Positions 5,517-5,759 of a DNA stretch of 5,759 nucleotides are shown here, piece after piece. The stretch is from Modestobacter sp. Its GTDB lineage: Bacteria; Actinomycetota; Actinomycetes; Mycobacteriales; Geodermatophilaceae. Where the stretch lies: NCBI GenBank assembly GCA_025963425.1, contig JAOPUQ010000178.1:1-5759 (forward strand). Reading direction: 5' to 3'. The position numbers were made by a program, and so were the translations under genes. Position 1 is the stretch's first letter. Each line of letters begins with the position of its first letter. Under the pieces are notes generated by a model. The model was not told where the DNA came from. It made no database searches and was given only the letters and a program-made list of their open reading frames with translations.

Positions 5517-5759
5517 TCAGCCGGCGAGGGACGACGGAAGCCGGTCGGCCGACTCGGCCGGCAGGGGCTGCAGGCGGCCGACCACCTCGACCGCGCTGGC
5601 TCCGGTGGAGTCCATCGACCTCTTCACCTTGGCGCCGTAGAGGTCGACGTACTCCTGCCCGGACAGCGTCATGATCTCGTACATGATCTCGTCGGTGATC
5701 GACCGCTCGACGAACCGGTCACCCGACAGCCCGTCGTAACGGGAGAAGTCCAGCGGCTC
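5517..5759 (-). CDS. Lysophospholipid acyltransferase (PlsC-like), C-terminal 80 residues, continues past the window
   Basis: An open minus-strand frame enters at 5759 and ends with TGA at 5517-5519. It reads EPLDFSRYDG, LSGDRFVERS, ITDEIMYEIM and TLSGQEYVDLYGAKVK, which I recognise as the conserved C-terminal part of actinobacterial 1-acylglycerol-3-phosphate acyltransferase-like proteins. These transfer a fatty acyl group to lysophosphatidate at the cytoplasmic membrane in phospholipid synthesis. The diagnostic HX4D catalytic motif and the start lie outside the window. The last 34 residues (from RSMDSTG to PSSLAG) form a variable tail. No frame damage is visible, in contrast to the neighbouring PPOX remnant. 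The stop is about 75 bp from the PPOX remnant on the same strand, with a GC hairpin between, so they are probably not co-transcribed. Naming rests on pattern recognition of the C-terminus only. Confidence 0.8.
   Translation of the reverse strand, partial: EPLDFSRYDGLSGDRFVERSITDEIMYEIMTLSGQEYVDLYGAKVKRSMDSTGASAVEVVGRLQPLPAESADRLPSSLAG

Overview
This window is very GC-rich, with the strong third-position G/C bias of a high-GC actinomycete. The overall look resembles Geodermatophilales, but that is only an impression. It splits into an intact left part and a damaged right part.

Left part (about 1-3480): three genes on the minus strand, in transcription order a MarR-type repressor (2916-3392), a glycoside hydrolase family 15 enzyme (1111-2892) and a short-chain dehydrogenase/reductase with an unusual hydrophobic C-terminal tail (26-1030). 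The repressor and hydrolase are 23 bp apart and probably co-transcribed. The reductase follows after 80 bp. Two palindromes sit at the logical control points, one upstream of marR (3452-3473) and one in the hydrolase-reductase gap (1054-1077). They share the core CCTTGACA-Y-TTG-(G)-CAT, so both are plausible operators of the same MarR protein. This is the best regulatory lead in the window.

Right part (about 3500-5500): four genes, all showing damage. (1) A secreted lipoprotein resembling the PCu(A)C/LpqE group (3512-4086, plus) is readable only if five alternating single-base frame changes are corrected. (2, 3) Two closely related TetR-family genes lie head to head (4113-about 4563 minus; 4594-5118 plus). 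They form an inverted repeat with arms of about 440 bp, about 89% identical. The sequence between them lacks both promoters, both native starts and the N-terminus of the left gene. (4) A PPOX-type flavin/deazaflavin oxidoreductase (about 5119-5442, minus) lacks its N-terminal part and carries a compensated double frameshift over its cofactor-binding motif. Either this is a stretch of decaying genes or the assembly is poor here; the sequence alone cannot decide.

Right edge (5517-5759): the last 80 codons of a PlsC-type lysophospholipid acyltransferase on the minus strand, continuing beyond the window, with a GC hairpin just after its stop that may be its terminator.

There are no RNA genes, CRISPR arrays, transposases or tRNAs. 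I see no convincing new multi-gene system. The notable points are the paired operator-like palindromes and the rearranged TetR pair inside a frameshift-rich stretch.
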